Positions 7,906 through 17,097 of a stretch of 64,000 nt of DNA are shown piece by piece. The stretch spans positions 558,001-622,000 of the forward strand of contig NZ_MOBJ01000006.1 of NCBI RefSeq assembly GCF_003732225.1. Direction: 5' to 3'. Below the pieces are notes generated by a model that was not told the DNA's origin, made no database searches, and saw nothing but the letters and a program-made list of their open reading frames with translations. Each line of letters starts with the position of its first letter. The stretch's first letter is position 1. Source of the stretch: Pseudomonas brassicacearum. GTDB taxonomy: Bacteria; Pseudomonadota; Gammaproteobacteria; Pseudomonadales; Pseudomonadaceae. The translations under genes and the position numbers were made by a program.

Positions 7906-10900
7906 ATGACTGCTCCCCCTCTCCCGTACTTTTTTCATGAAGCCAATCTTGCCTCCTTTGCGAAGGAGCCCGGCGACAGGGAAAAAAACCTGGGGTTCAC
8001 CACCGCTGACCTGAAATGGTTGAACCGGGTGTATCTGCCCACCCATGCAACCCGTGTCGACGGTGCTTATCCCATGCAAGTCGACCGGGTGATCCTGACG
8101 CCTCCAGGCAAGACGGCAATCCCCTTGGCCGGGGCCTTTCTGATGAGCAGGCCTGCGGGGGGAGAAGTGACGCTCTACACGCCCTATCGAGGTCTCACTA
8201 AACATGCGGATCTGGAGGACCTCAACAGTAAACTCACGCAATGGTTGGGCAACGCCTCCCGCAAGGACGAACTGCTGCGCTACCTCTCCATCGAACAACG
8301 TCATTCTCTTCAGGCGTTCAGCGAGCCGAGTATTTCGACAGTGATCGTCGAAGGTGGAGTGTTTCAGGACCAGGAAAGCGTCATTGAGCTAAATCAGTCA
8401 CACAACATCAAAACGATGTTGGCCGAACTCATCAAGACACCGACGCTACAGTCAATGCTCGACGAGACACTGACTATCGCCCTGACCAAACGCTTCCCGG
8501 CACTGGAGCAGCGTCACACCCGGATGGACAGCTTTGTCACCACGGCCGTGCCTGTCACCGTGGACGGTAGCGGCGTCAATCAGCGCATGGTGTCTTCCCT
8601 GTCGCTGAGTGACGCGGTCCTGCATTTGTACCTGACCAACGCCTGGCCGGAAGGTGACTTCAGGCGTTTTTCCAACCCGGCACATGGCATCAGCAGCAAT
8701 GACGACAATCAGGCCTGGGAAGCGACTTTGAAGGAAGTCGCACAGAGCTTGACGCCGCGCCTGCAAAGCTTGCTCGATACCTTCTGGAACAGCCCGATGA
8801 GCAGCGGGGATTCACGCGCGGATTTTTTCACCCAAAACCTGCGTGATACGTACTGTGTGGACCTCTTGCTCAAGCGCCAACAGGGGATATTAACCACTGA
8901 AGAACACCAGAGCTTGATGGCCGTATGCCGCGCAGACACTGCCGTTCAATTGGCGACGAGCCCTTCGATCCAGGTCGAAAAAATACGCGTCACTGCCCTC
9001 TACAAACATTACGTGGAGTTGGCCTCCACCCTGATGATCAGCATCCCCAACGTGCCGCAGACAAATGCCTTTCTGTACAGCCAGTCTCGAGGTATTGAGA
9101 CCAGCACCGACCTGTCACAGATCCAGAACATCGTGTTGACGATGATGAAAACCAAAGGGCATGAAGACAACCTGCTCAACTTCCTGGCGCTGGAAGAGCG
9201 CGCTACCTTCCTCTCACTGGACCAGAAAGAACGAAAGATTGTCGGCGTACCGATATCAGGCCCGGTGTTTCAGGACTTGATGACTGAGATCCTTGCCAAG
9301 CAGGCGCAAAATCTACAGTTCACCTTGAGCCGCTACCGTGAAGCGCAAGGCACCGTTGCTCTGGATGTCCTGCTGGATAACGCTCTGGATGTGCGGACGT
9401 TGATCGATAAGCGTCTTTTGAGCACCGACGCCGACACCGACGGCCGTTGGAGTACGCGGGCAGATCAGCGGTGGAATAGCCAACCGGTCACCGTGCGAGC
9501 GGAGTCGGCAAAACAATTGTTGGCGCAACTCTCCAGCATCAGCGCAGCGCTTGATCTGGAGTTCGAAAGAAATCTCGTTCTGCCACAACAACCAAAGAGT
9601 TTCGAGGACGTACAAACCGTCACCGCAGCGTTTCTGAACCTATTGACACCGAAACTGGCTAACACCCTGTCTGTCGCCTTGCGCAGCGAAGTCAAATTGC
9701 GGACCTTGAGCCGCACGCTGTCGGCTGTGGACCAGGCCATTATCACCACCGTACTCGACAGCCCTGTACGCTTGCAGCGCCGGGTATTGAACGGTTTTCT
9801 GCCCGATGTATTTTCACTGGCGGTCAAGGCCGGCACGGCCACGACGTTATTGCACCTGGCCAATTGTTTCATGCTCACGGAGCGCGGTGGCCTGGACCCA
9901 TATCGTTCAGGACGGGCCATTTTGTGGACCCCGGCCTGTGGGTTTGAAGCATTCGGTTCATTGACGCCGCTGAAGGCTGAACTCCAACGACGGCTGCTCG
10001 ATCCGGATGAACGCAGAGGACTTCTGGAAAACCTTGGACTTTACGATCGAATGGCAGACCAGACGTTCACACTGGCGCCCTTGCAACTGGTTCACGAGAA
10101 CTTCCTCGACCATCTGCAAAAGCCCTATGCCCAATTGGACCGCGCATCGATCGAGCAGGCGCTTGCTTCGAAGCTCCCTGGAAACACCCTGAAAAAACTG
10201 CTGGATTTGATTGCAGCGAGCGTACCGATCAACGGACTGTATAGAGGAATGAGCATTGCCCGGTCCTTGATCACCCAGCAAAAAATACCGGCATGGTTGG
10301 CGAAAGCATCCATCGGCGATCAAGTACTGCATGCCGAACTGCTTCAGCAGTACCTGGCCAATGCCGATGACGACAAGGATTACCTCAGCGACCTGACCTC
10401 TCTGACGCGCACCGCTCACGCTGAACTCCAGAAGCAAATCAAGACCGCCTTCAAACAGCATGACGTTGATCCGGACAACGTCGAGTTGCAGTTCAGCCCG
10501 CGACTGACCGCCACAGGTCTGACCCAGACGCTGACAACGTTTGCGCTGACTCATTTTGATGAGCTCGACGCCCTCCCGATCATGAAGATCAGGTCACTCA
10601 CCGAGGCCGCACTTCCCTCAGGATTGGACGCAAACTATGTGAAAAAGCTGGTACGCAATCTCAAACTGGGAGAATTCCAGCAATCAGTCCTTGAAACGGC
10701 ATTCGCATCGAGCAATGCCAACGCGGCGTCGTACCGAACCCTGTTCGCCAAACAGTTACCCTGGCAACTTCTGCATTACGCCCATTCGGAAAAACTCCAG
10801 GAGCGCCTGAGCGAGAGAGGGTTCAACCTGGTTGCGCAGATTATGAACATGCCGGACGCCATCGCCCGTGCGGCGCTCACAGGCGCGAATGCAGTGATCC

Positions 10901-12777
10901 GCCCGCTTGAGTTGGTCGCCACACACGGTGCCCAAGTGGCCAAGGCACTCGGGGTTTACCTGATCGGACCTGGCCCGGGAAAAGACGGTCCGCATGTTCT
11001 CCTGGCGCCCTATAGCAGCACCCACGGGATCAAGGAGTACGAAAGTGAAAGCAGCCTGTTGGCCGAGCTCAATACAACAGGAGCGCTGCAGGACTGGGTG
11101 CTCAAATGCCTGTCGACGTCCGTCCGTGCTACCTATAAGAACCTGTGGGCCTCAACGCACAACGCGTCCAGCGATATCAGGCTGGCGTCCAATCCGATCA
11201 CCGGAAATCTGCTCGGTCAGTTGTTTGACGATAATACGAACGTCCTGGCGCGGTTGCTTGGCACTCAGTCAGACAGCGATGCCAAGAGTGAATGGCAAAC
11301 CATAAAACGCGTCTTCGGCGAAGATCTGGAACAGGCATTCACCTTCCTCAGCGGGAAGCTCGCCTACCCGATCATCGTCTGGAATAGCTATCGCGCTATC
11401 AAAACGTCTGCCGAGGACCTTCAAGAACACAAATGGGGCAGCGCCCTCAAGGCGTTCATCAGTGGCATCGCGCAATTGGCGATGTTGCGTCAATCGATGG
11501 AAGCACCGCCGACTACGGCAGTGGCCGAGCCCGAACCTTCGCTGGAAATACCCACCACAAAACGTCAATGGCAGGACATAGACATAACAGCTCCCGAACG
11601 AACCCGCCTGCAGCGTCATGAAAGTATCGACATCAATCTGCAGTCACTCACGCCTGCCTCGGCGTCAGGACTCTACCTTCACCCAACCACCAAAAAGTAC
11701 TACGCGCCGGTCGAAGGCAAGGTGTATCGCGTTGAAAAGCGTGGCACTCCCTGGCGCATTGTCAGTGATCGCGGCGAGGGTCCCACGCTGCTGCAGAACA
11801 CCTCAAAACAGTGGATTCTCGACCCAACGGCACACGCCCCGCGCTACGGAATGCTCAACCGGCTAGAGACACGCACCACCCGTCGGGCGGCCATGAACGT
11901 TGAAGCGAGCGGTATGCGCGCGATTCGCCAGCTCTATCCGGTCAGGGCTCGGCTGATTGATGAAGCGCTTGATCTGGCGACCACTTATGTCTGGAACAGC
12001 CAGCGCAATCTCCAGTTGGTAAAGACCAGCGTGGTACAGACGACACGCGTGCATCAACTGATCAAGGACTTCCTGGGTGTGCCGGCGGTACTGCCCGACC
12101 ATGTGACGAAGCTTGAAAAAGTCATCGGCGATATGTTTGGCGCGTTATTGGACCCGGACCTCAGAAACGTGAATTCCGAGCGTTTTGTTGTGGGTACGAG
12201 CCGTGAAGACCCCGAAAGTGTATTCGCCTTTACCATCCCGAACGATGCGGGGCGAAAACTCTACCTGTTGGAGAAATTCTTTCTCCCCAGGCTCGATCAC
12301 TATCGCAACTACATGGCGGATCCTTCGTTTGCCATCGGCGCCCATGCCCGTGCGGTAACGCTGATCCATGAGTTCTCGCATCTCGTCAGTAACACCGAAG
12401 ATATTGCGTACATGGACTCCTGCAAGCCCTTCGTCGACCTGCTGGGGACGTTCAGTCCACGTGCGCAGCTGCTCAAGCGCGAACTGGGGGAACTCCAGCA
12501 AGAAGCGCTATCGAGCCGATCGCCCTTGGCACAGCTCTTCACGATTTTTAATTCCAGCAGCGGCGTTTGGGAAGATTTGGGCAGCACGACCTACGAGAAT
12601 ACTGCCGATGCGCTGAAACAGGTGTTGGCGCTGACCGGGCAACAGACCCTCCAGACAGCCCGCACAACATTCATGAACGATGCAAATGTGAGGCTGGCCG
12701 TACAATTGGGCAACGCCGACTCTGTGGCCTTGTTTATCAGCCACCTGGGGCGTCAACTGGATATCAGCACGCCTTGA
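7906..12777 (+). CDS. Large DUF6543/dermonecrotic-toxin-like protein with C-terminal HExxH domain
   Basis: A 1623-residue protein without an obvious signal peptide. A module is repeated: 'DELLRYLSIEQRHSLQAF' (about residue 120), 'DNLLNFLALEERATFLSL' (about 420) and a weaker 'DERRGLLENLGLYDR' (about 690). Near 1015, VYLIGPGPGKDGPHVLLAPYS is typical of DUF6543 (dermonecrotic toxin-like) proteins. The C-terminal domain has LIHEFSHLVSNTEDIAY with H1488, E1489, H1492 and D1499, resembling the aspzincin (M35) arrangement HExxH plus GTxxD, which would make it a zinc protease. The start ATG follows GAGGAATCACT; the frame is open 67 codons further but lacks support. No secretion system or immunity gene is adjacent. 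Target and export route are unknown. Confidence 0.8.
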   Translation: MTAPPLPYFFHEANLASFAKEPGDREKNLGFTTADLKWLNRVYLPTHATRVDGAYPMQVDRVILTPPGKTAIPLAGAFLMSRPAGGEVTLYTPYRGLTKHADLEDLNSKLTQWLGNASRKDELLRYLSIEQRHSLQAFSEPSISTVIVEGGVFQDQESVIELNQSHNIKTMLAELIKTPTLQSMLDETLTIALTKRFPALEQRHTRMDSFVTTAVPVTVDGSGVNQRMVSSLSLSDAVLHLYLTNAWPEGDFRRFSNPAHGISSNDDNQAWEATLKEVAQSLTPRLQSLLDTFWNSPMSSGDSRADFFTQNLRDTYCVDLLLKRQQGILTTEEHQSLMAVCRADTAVQLATSPSIQVEKIRVTALYKHYVELASTLMISIPNVPQTNAFLYSQSRGIETSTDLSQIQNIVLTMMKTKGHEDNLLNFLALEERATFLSLDQKERKIVGVPISGPVFQDLMTEILAKQAQNLQFTLSRYREAQGTVALDVLLDNALDVRTLIDKRLLSTDADTDGRWSTRADQRWNSQPVTVRAESAKQLLAQLSSISAALDLEFERNLVLPQQPKSFEDVQTVTAAFLNLLTPKLANTLSVALRSEVKLRTLSRTLSAVDQAIITTVLDSPVRLQRRVLNGFLPDVFSLAVKAGTATTLLHLANCFMLTERGGLDPYRSGRAILWTPACGFEAFGSLTPLKAELQRRLLDPDERRGLLENLGLYDRMADQTFTLAPLQLVHENFLDHLQKPYAQLDRASIEQALASKLPGNTLKKLLDLIAASVPINGLYRGMSIARSLITQQKIPAWLAKASIGDQVLHAELLQQYLANADDDKDYLSDLTSLTRTAHAELQKQIKTAFKQHDVDPDNVELQFSPRLTATGLTQTLTTFALTHFDELDALPIMKIRSLTEAALPSGLDANYVKKLVRNLKLGEFQQSVLETAFASSNANAASYRTLFAKQLPWQLLHYAHSEKLQERLSERGFNLVAQIMNMPDAIARAALTGANAVIRPLELVATHGAQVAKALGVYLIGPGPGKDGPHVLLAPYSSTHGIKEYESESSLLAELNTTGALQDWVLKCLSTSVRATYKNLWASTHNASSDIRLASNPITGNLLGQLFDDNTNVLARLLGTQSDSDAKSEWQTIKRVFGEDLEQAFTFLSGKLAYPIIVWNSYRAIKTSAEDLQEHKWGSALKAFISGIAQLAMLRQSMEAPPTTAVAEPEPSLEIPTTKRQWQDIDITAPERTRLQRHESIDINLQSLTPASASGLYLHPTTKKYYAPVEGKVYRVEKRGTPWRIVSDRGEGPTLLQNTSKQWILDPTAHAPRYGMLNRLETRTTRRAAMNVEASGMRAIRQLYPVRARLIDEALDLATTYVWNSQRNLQLVKTSVVQTTRVHQLIKDFLGVPAVLPDHVTKLEKVIGDMFGALLDPDLRNVNSERFVVGTSREDPESVFAFTIPNDAGRKLYLLEKFFLPRLDHYRNYMADPSFAIGAHARAVTLIHEFSHLVSNTEDIAYMDSCKPFVDLLGTFSPRAQLLKRELGELQQEALSSRSPLAQLFTIFNSSSGVWEDLGSTTYENTADALKQVLALTGQQTLQTARTTFMNDANVRLAVQLGNADSVALFISHLGRQLDISTP

Positions 12778-12850
12778 CACCGAGAGAACAGCGCCCGCAA
12801 CAACAAAGGCGCCATTGACCCTTTTTTTCACTCCAGCTGGGGATCATGCT

Positions 12851-12879
12851 CACCCATGTCCTGACTCAGAACATGGGTG
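12851..12879. terminator. Hairpin after the toxin-like gene
   Basis: CACCCATGT pairs with ACATGGGTG across an 11-base loop. No T run follows on the plus strand (GAAGAAAAG), so intrinsic termination is only a possibility. Confidence 0.35.
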
Positions 12880-12973
12880 GAAGAAAAGCCGCTGCGTTGA
12901 TGCGTAGTCGCCAAGACGGCTGTTCTCGCCAGCTCACCGCGAAGGTTAGAATGCAGGAAATCAGGATGAGTCA

Positions 12974-13180
12974 ATGAGCGAAGAAACTCTCTCGGAAACT
13001 GAATACGGCGCCATCACAGACGCGGCGGCTCATTGGTGCATGCGTCTGCACGCCAGTGACTGCACCGTGGCCGAGCGTCAGGCGTTCGAGCAATGGCGTA
13101 ATGCCCATCCGCTGCATGCATTCAAATACACAGCAACTACAGTGCTGAACTCACTCGCGCAACAACCAGTAAAACGCTGA
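12974..13180 (+). CDS. Short DUF4880 (FecR N-terminal) protein
   Basis: A 68-residue product that is nearly all one DUF4880 domain: 'ITDAAAHWCMRLHASDCTVAERQAFEQWRNAHPLHAFKY'. In FecR-type anti-sigma regulators this domain is the cytoplasmic sigma-binding part, followed by a membrane helix and a large periplasmic domain. Here the frame stops after a short tail (QQPVKR) and no membrane or FecR domain follows within several hundred bases. Either it is a decayed FecR whose remainder is gone, or a free-standing sigma-binding peptide. No ECF sigma gene is adjacent. The ATG has an AGGA 10-11 bases upstream. Confidence 0.6.
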   Translation: MSEETLSETEYGAITDAAAHWCMRLHASDCTVAERQAFEQWRNAHPLHAFKYTATTVLNSLAQQPVKR

Positions 13181-13245
13181 AGGGCGCGGCCTAATGCCTA
13201 CTTCGGCGCGTGCAGGATCACCAGGATCGCAGCCGTATGTAAATC

Positions 13246-13275
13246 CGTAGGAGCTGCCGCAGGCTGCGATCTTTT
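13246..13275. repeat. Single REP palindrome
   Basis: CGTAGGAGCTGCCGCAGGCT followed by GCGATCTTTT, the same class as the copies at 5.6, 38.5, 53.0, 54.4 and 54.9 kb. The rest of 13181-13520 holds no gene I can support. Confidence 0.8.
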
Positions 13276-13520
13276 GGGGCAACCTACGCTGGCCCAGCGG
13301 TTGCCCGGCCTGACTGATCAAGGGCGAGTAACCGGCGAGCGATTGTGAAATAAATTTAATCCTCCACGCCCCGGCAAAACCGGGCATCTCACCTTGCGCT
13401 GACGTGGTTCCGACAAATTTTCTACATACGAGCCTTCATGATTTGCTCAGCTCATTCGTCATTAATCAATGAGAGCACCCATCACTTTTTCCTGATCAGG
13501 CTCTGAAAAGGAGTTTTTGC

Positions 13521-13898
13521 ATGTACAACTCGCAACTGCCAACGGATGGCACCCCTGCACCAAACGGTTCGCTGAACCTGGACACCGGCGCGTTCGCCAA
13601 AAACACCGAGCGCCACAACAATGAGCGCATCCGGCAACTGCTCAAAAGCTTCGGCCTGCGCACCAGCCTGATTCGCCTGAAAGTGATCGACGCGCTACTG
13701 ACCGCCACCGAGAACGATCGCCCGCTGGGAGTGCGCGGCGTGCACAGCCACTTGCTGGACCTGGGCATTCCCCTGTCCTTTCTCAGCGTTCGCGAAGTGT
13801 TGAAGCGACTGTGCAGCGAAGGCCTGATTGTCTTGAACGAGGACAAGAGCTACAGCCTGCACCCGCAAGCGGCTGCCGTGCTCTACGGCAATCAATAA
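13521..13898 (+). CDS. Fur-like winged-helix protein
   Basis: A 125-residue protein. Residues 30-100 read like the N-terminal DNA-binding half of the Fur family: 'IRQLLKSFGLRTSLIRLKVIDALLTA', then 'GVRGVHSHLLDLGIPLSFLSVREVLKRLCSEGLIVLNE', with the Fur-type 'S.xSVxxxLxxLxxxGLI' recognition helix. The metal-binding dimerisation domain of true Fur or Zur is missing, and the H/C ligand motifs are not seen, so it is unlikely to be a classical metal sensor. It has an excellent ribosome site (AAAAGGAG). I do not know a target. Confidence 0.65.
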   Translation: MYNSQLPTDGTPAPNGSLNLDTGAFAKNTERHNNERIRQLLKSFGLRTSLIRLKVIDALLTATENDRPLGVRGVHSHLLDLGIPLSFLSVREVLKRLCSEGLIVLNEDKSYSLHPQAAAVLYGNQ

Positions 13899-13914
13899 AG
13901 CGCTGGCGCGTGGC

Positions 13915-14103
13915 TTAAGGTTTGACCTTGCGACGCATCACGCCATTGATCACCACCACGATCACCGCAACGCCAATGGCGATGTACTGGAACAGCTTCT
14001 CGCTGATCATTCCGGCGTTCTGCATGTAGGACAGACCAACCATGATCCCCAGCACGACAAGGGAGATCAGAATCGAATATTTCAAACGTTGCGACTGGGT
14101 CAT
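13915..14103 (-). CDS. Small two-helix membrane protein, unknown function
   Basis: A 62-residue protein with two hydrophobic helices (residues 10-26, 'ILISLVVLGIMVGLSYM', and 38-56, 'LFQYIAIGVAVIVVVINGV') and a basic tail RRKVKP. The cytosolic ends are probably both basic (SQRLK and RRKVKP). Its start ATG is preceded on the minus strand by AGGAACCCGCA. It is convergent with the Fur-like gene, 16 bases apart. I do not recognise a family. Confidence 0.6.
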   Translation of the reverse strand: MTQSQRLKYSILISLVVLGIMVGLSYMQNAGMISEKLFQYIAIGVAVIVVVINGVMRRKVKP

Positions 14104-14260
14104 TGCGGGTTCCTGAACCTGAAAATGTGTATCCGGTTTGTATCCTGATGCATGCCAAGCTCATACGCTTCTTCGGGGATGAGCGGCAGCATGCGGGGTC
14201 TCATGTTACAGCCCATGAAGCATTTTGGCTTCATGCGGTTCAAACGATGAGGATTGAGAA

Positions 14261-14392
14261 ATGTTCCGTCGAATCACACTGCTGATTCCCCTGCTGATTG
14301 TCCTGACCCTGAGCGGTTGCGTATGTTTCCCACGCGGAGGTGGCTGGCATGGCGACCACCGCTACTACCATGATGGTTACTACCGCCGTTGA
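14261..14392 (+). CDS. Very small lipoprotein
   Basis: A 43-codon frame: MFRRITLLIPLLIVLTLSGC is a clear lipoprotein signal with lipobox LSGC (Cys20). The mature peptide is only about 24 residues and rich in Gly, His and Tyr (GGGWHGDHRYYHDGYYRR). Upstream GATGAGGATTGAGAA supplies a plausible ribosome site. Similar Gly/His/Tyr-rich mini-lipoproteins occur in Pseudomonas, function unknown; the histidines could bind metal. A terminator follows at 14471. Confidence 0.65.
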   Translation: MFRRITLLIPLLIVLTLSGCVCFPRGGGWHGDHRYYHDGYYRR

Positions 14393-14470
14393 CCTTTATT
14401 CAGGGGGCGTCCACATCATTAAGTGCTCCCACATCCTCACTATTTGACCACTACTTATAACATCAAGATA

Positions 14471-14498
14471 AAAGCCCGCCACTGAGTGCGGGCTTTTT
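14471..14498 (+). terminator. Rho-independent terminator
   Basis: AAAGCCCGC pairs with GCGGGCTTT and is followed by more T residues. It closes the small lipoprotein transcript and insulates the cluster that begins at 14701. The 200 bases after it are strikingly AT-rich for this genome and probably hold the cluster promoter, though I cannot fix its -35 and -10 boxes. Confidence 0.75.
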
Positions 14499-14700
14499 CG
14501 TACCTGGGCTTTACACGTGACTCTGTAAGTTAACGCCCTCACCATAAACCACACTACTACCCGATACAGAATCTCGAAATAACACGACAACTATTACTCT
14601 CAATAAATCAATAATTTAACTTGGCTTATTTTCATTCCGAACTACTCTCAACTTAAATATAGAACTTTCATATAAGTCACCACACAAACTTTGGAACTTT

Positions 14701-15942
14701 ATGCTCAAGCCCATCATAAAAATCAGAACTTTCCAGGCGCTAGGCTTCTGCCTGGCGATTACACTCTTTGAACTGCTGACCTATATGGCCAGCGACATGA
14801 TAATGCCCGCCATGTTGACGGTGACCGAAGACCTGAATGCCAGTACAAAGCATATTCCGTCAGCCTTCAATCTGTACTTGCTGGGCGGTGTTCTTTTGCA
14901 GTGGCTGATTGGCCCGCTCGCGGATTGTTTCGGACGCCGAAAAGTACTCTTGATTGGCTGCGCGGCCTTCGCCGTGACCTGCGTCATGACCGTCTGGGTG
15001 CAGGGTATTTTTGCATTCAACCTGTTGCGCCTGCTTCAGGGCATGGGATTGGGGTTTGTCATCGCCGTCAGTTACCCGGCGCTTCAGGAAGTGTTTTGTG
15101 AAGCCGATGCGGTTCGGATCATGGCCGTGCTGGGTAATGTCGCCCTGCTCTCTCCGCTCCTCGGCCCTCTGGTGGGGAGCCTGATGCTGAAATGGATGTC
15201 CTGGCGTGAGCTTTTTCTCATGCTTGGCGTCTGCGGCTCCGCGGTGTGGCTCGTGCTTTATTGGGTCATGCCGGAAACCATCGGCGCCCTGCGTCAGGAC
15301 GGTACACGGCTAACCCCCACGCCATTCAGGCTGCATACGTTAGCCCTTCGGTACATCGCCCTGCTCAAGAACCGTCGATTCATCTGCGCCAGTGTCGCGC
15401 TGGGGCTGATGAGTTTGCCACTGATCGCCTGGATCGGTCTGTCACCCCTTCTGTTGATTCAGGGACAAGGGTTGTCCGTTCTTGAGTACGGGCTGTGGCA
15501 GATCCCGGTCTTCAGCGCCGTCATCATCGGCAATCTGCTGCTGAACCTGATGATTTCCAGAACCACTCTGGAAGGCTTGATCCAATGTGCGCTCTGGCCA
15601 TTCTGTGCGGGCCTGGTGCTACTCATCATCGCCAGTCGGTTTTCTCTTTCGATCCCGGTTCTGGTCAGTGGCCTGATGCTTTACGGCATAGGTCTCGGCA
15701 TGAGCAATGCAGCACTGTACCGCGCGGCGCTGTTCACCAGTGACGATAGCAAAGGATTGGTCTCGGCCATGGTGGGGATGATTTCCATCGCGCTAATGGC
15801 CGGCGCAGGCTCAGTGATCGCCGCACTGGGCGCTGGCGAGGACCTGGGTTACTTCGCTCTGACAATCGGTATCTCAGGACTTCTGGCACTGGTGCCATTG
15901 CGCTGGTTTTTGCCTGCGACCAGGCCCGCGCTCTCTCTATAA
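14701..15942 (+). CDS. MFS exporter, MdfA/DHA1-like
   Basis: A 413-residue 12-helix transporter of the major facilitator superfamily. The first helix (LFELLTYMASDMIMPAML) resembles the MdfA segment with its membrane-embedded acidic residue, and loop 2-3 has the MFS motif GPLADCFGRRKVL. Motif C of the drug:H+ antiporters is suggested by 'LLSPLLGPLVGSLML' in helix 5. It should export small molecules with proton exchange. It is the first gene of a tight unit with four biosynthetic genes (23-46 base gaps or overlaps), so its natural job is probably to export their product. Confidence 0.85.
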   Translation: MLKPIIKIRTFQALGFCLAITLFELLTYMASDMIMPAMLTVTEDLNASTKHIPSAFNLYLLGGVLLQWLIGPLADCFGRRKVLLIGCAAFAVTCVMTVWVQGIFAFNLLRLLQGMGLGFVIAVSYPALQEVFCEADAVRIMAVLGNVALLSPLLGPLVGSLMLKWMSWRELFLMLGVCGSAVWLVLYWVMPETIGALRQDGTRLTPTPFRLHTLALRYIALLKNRRFICASVALGLMSLPLIAWIGLSPLLLIQGQGLSVLEYGLWQIPVFSAVIIGNLLLNLMISRTTLEGLIQCALWPFCAGLVLLIIASRFSLSIPVLVSGLMLYGIGLGMSNAALYRAALFTSDDSKGLVSAMVGMISIALMAGAGSVIAALGAGEDLGYFALTIGISGLLALVPLRWFLPATRPALSL

Positions 15943-15968
15943 ATAACTCAATCAAAAAAGGACTTTTG

Positions 15969-17096
15969 ATGATTCATCTACCCTACACCGATGCCTTGTG
16001 TGCATTGCCACGGCCCTATTGCCTGGACTCTGTTCCGCCAGGGTTATTCGACAACTCGATGCGCGAAATCAGCCTCTTTCATTGCCATCACACGCCAGGT
16101 TATGAACATTGGCTGGGCGCCAATGGTTTGAGTGCCCAAGCGCTGGGTGAGCTGGACGACTGGGCGCGATTGCCGCCGCTGTACGCCAACTACTTCAAGC
16201 AACGTCTGCTGCTGAGCCCCACCGGGCAAGATGCCCTGGAGCTGACTTCTTCAGGTACCAGCGGCCAGAAAAGCCGCATGCGTTATGACGTACGAAGCCT
16301 GACGGCAGCGCAGAACATGGTGAGCAGGATCTTCGAGCATTACCACTGGAACAGCCACACCCCGTGCAACTACCTGTTGCTGAGTTACGAACCTGTGGGC
16401 GCAATCAGCCTGGGAACGTCCTATACCGACCAATTCCTGTGCCAATACGCGCCGATCAACCGGACTGTCTACGCGCTGCGCGCCACCGGCAGCAGCCACG
16501 AATTCGATGTATTCGGCGTGATCGAAGCCCTGCGCCAGTTTGCCAATGAGGGTTTGCCCGTGCGTATTTTTGGCTTTCCGGCGTTTCTCTGGCAGGCCTT
16601 GCAAAGAATGAAAGACCTTGAGGCGCCAACGCTTGAGCTGCATCCCGATTCGCTGGTGTTCCTTGGCGGTGGCTGGAAAACCCGAGCGAGCGAGGAAGTC
16701 TCCAGGCAACAGCTTTACTCCAGCATTTCGCAGCAGTTGGGGATAGACGTCAGTCGTTGTCGCGACGGGTACGGCGCTGTCGAGCATGCGGTGCCCTATA
16801 TCGAATGCGCCAACCACCACTTTCATGTCCCGGTTTATTCGAAGGTGTTTATACGTAACCCGACCGATTTCGCCGTTCAACCTTACGGCAACAGCGGTCT
16901 GTTGCAGTTGGTCTCCCCCTACATTTCATCAAGCCCGGCGCACTCCGTGGTCATGAGTGACCTGGCAACCCTGCACCCCGCTGCAACCTGCGGCTGTGGC
17001 CTGGCCACCGACTGGTTCGAGCTGCATGGCCGCGCCGGAACCAGCGCCAGTCGCAGTTGTGCGATGGCCGCCTCCGAACTGATAGGGAGAGCTTGA
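15969..17096 (+). CDS. LuxE-like acyl-protein synthetase
   Basis: A 375-residue adenylate-forming enzyme of the LuxE family. The ATP-binding loop is LTSSGTSGQKSRMRYD (residues 92-107), very close to LuxE's 'SSGTTGxKTxMxYD'. Further family-like stretches are 'VRIFGFPAFLWQAL', 'LVFLGGGWK' and 'DGYGAVEHAVPYIEC'. LuxE activates a fatty acid as acyl-AMP, holds it as a thioester near its C-terminus, and passes it to LuxC. The ATG at 15969 sits seven bases after AAGGA. It ends one base before the LuxC-type gene, a classical E-to-C partnership, yet luxA and luxB are absent. Confidence 0.85.
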   Translation: MIHLPYTDALCALPRPYCLDSVPPGLFDNSMREISLFHCHHTPGYEHWLGANGLSAQALGELDDWARLPPLYANYFKQRLLLSPTGQDALELTSSGTSGQKSRMRYDVRSLTAAQNMVSRIFEHYHWNSHTPCNYLLLSYEPVGAISLGTSYTDQFLCQYAPINRTVYALRATGSSHEFDVFGVIEALRQFANEGLPVRIFGFPAFLWQALQRMKDLEAPTLELHPDSLVFLGGGWKTRASEEVSRQQLYSSISQQLGIDVSRCRDGYGAVEHAVPYIECANHHFHVPVYSKVFIRNPTDFAVQPYGNSGLLQLVSPYISSSPAHSVVMSDLATLHPAATCGCGLATDWFELHGRAGTSASRSCAMAASELIGRA

Positions 17097-17097
17097 T

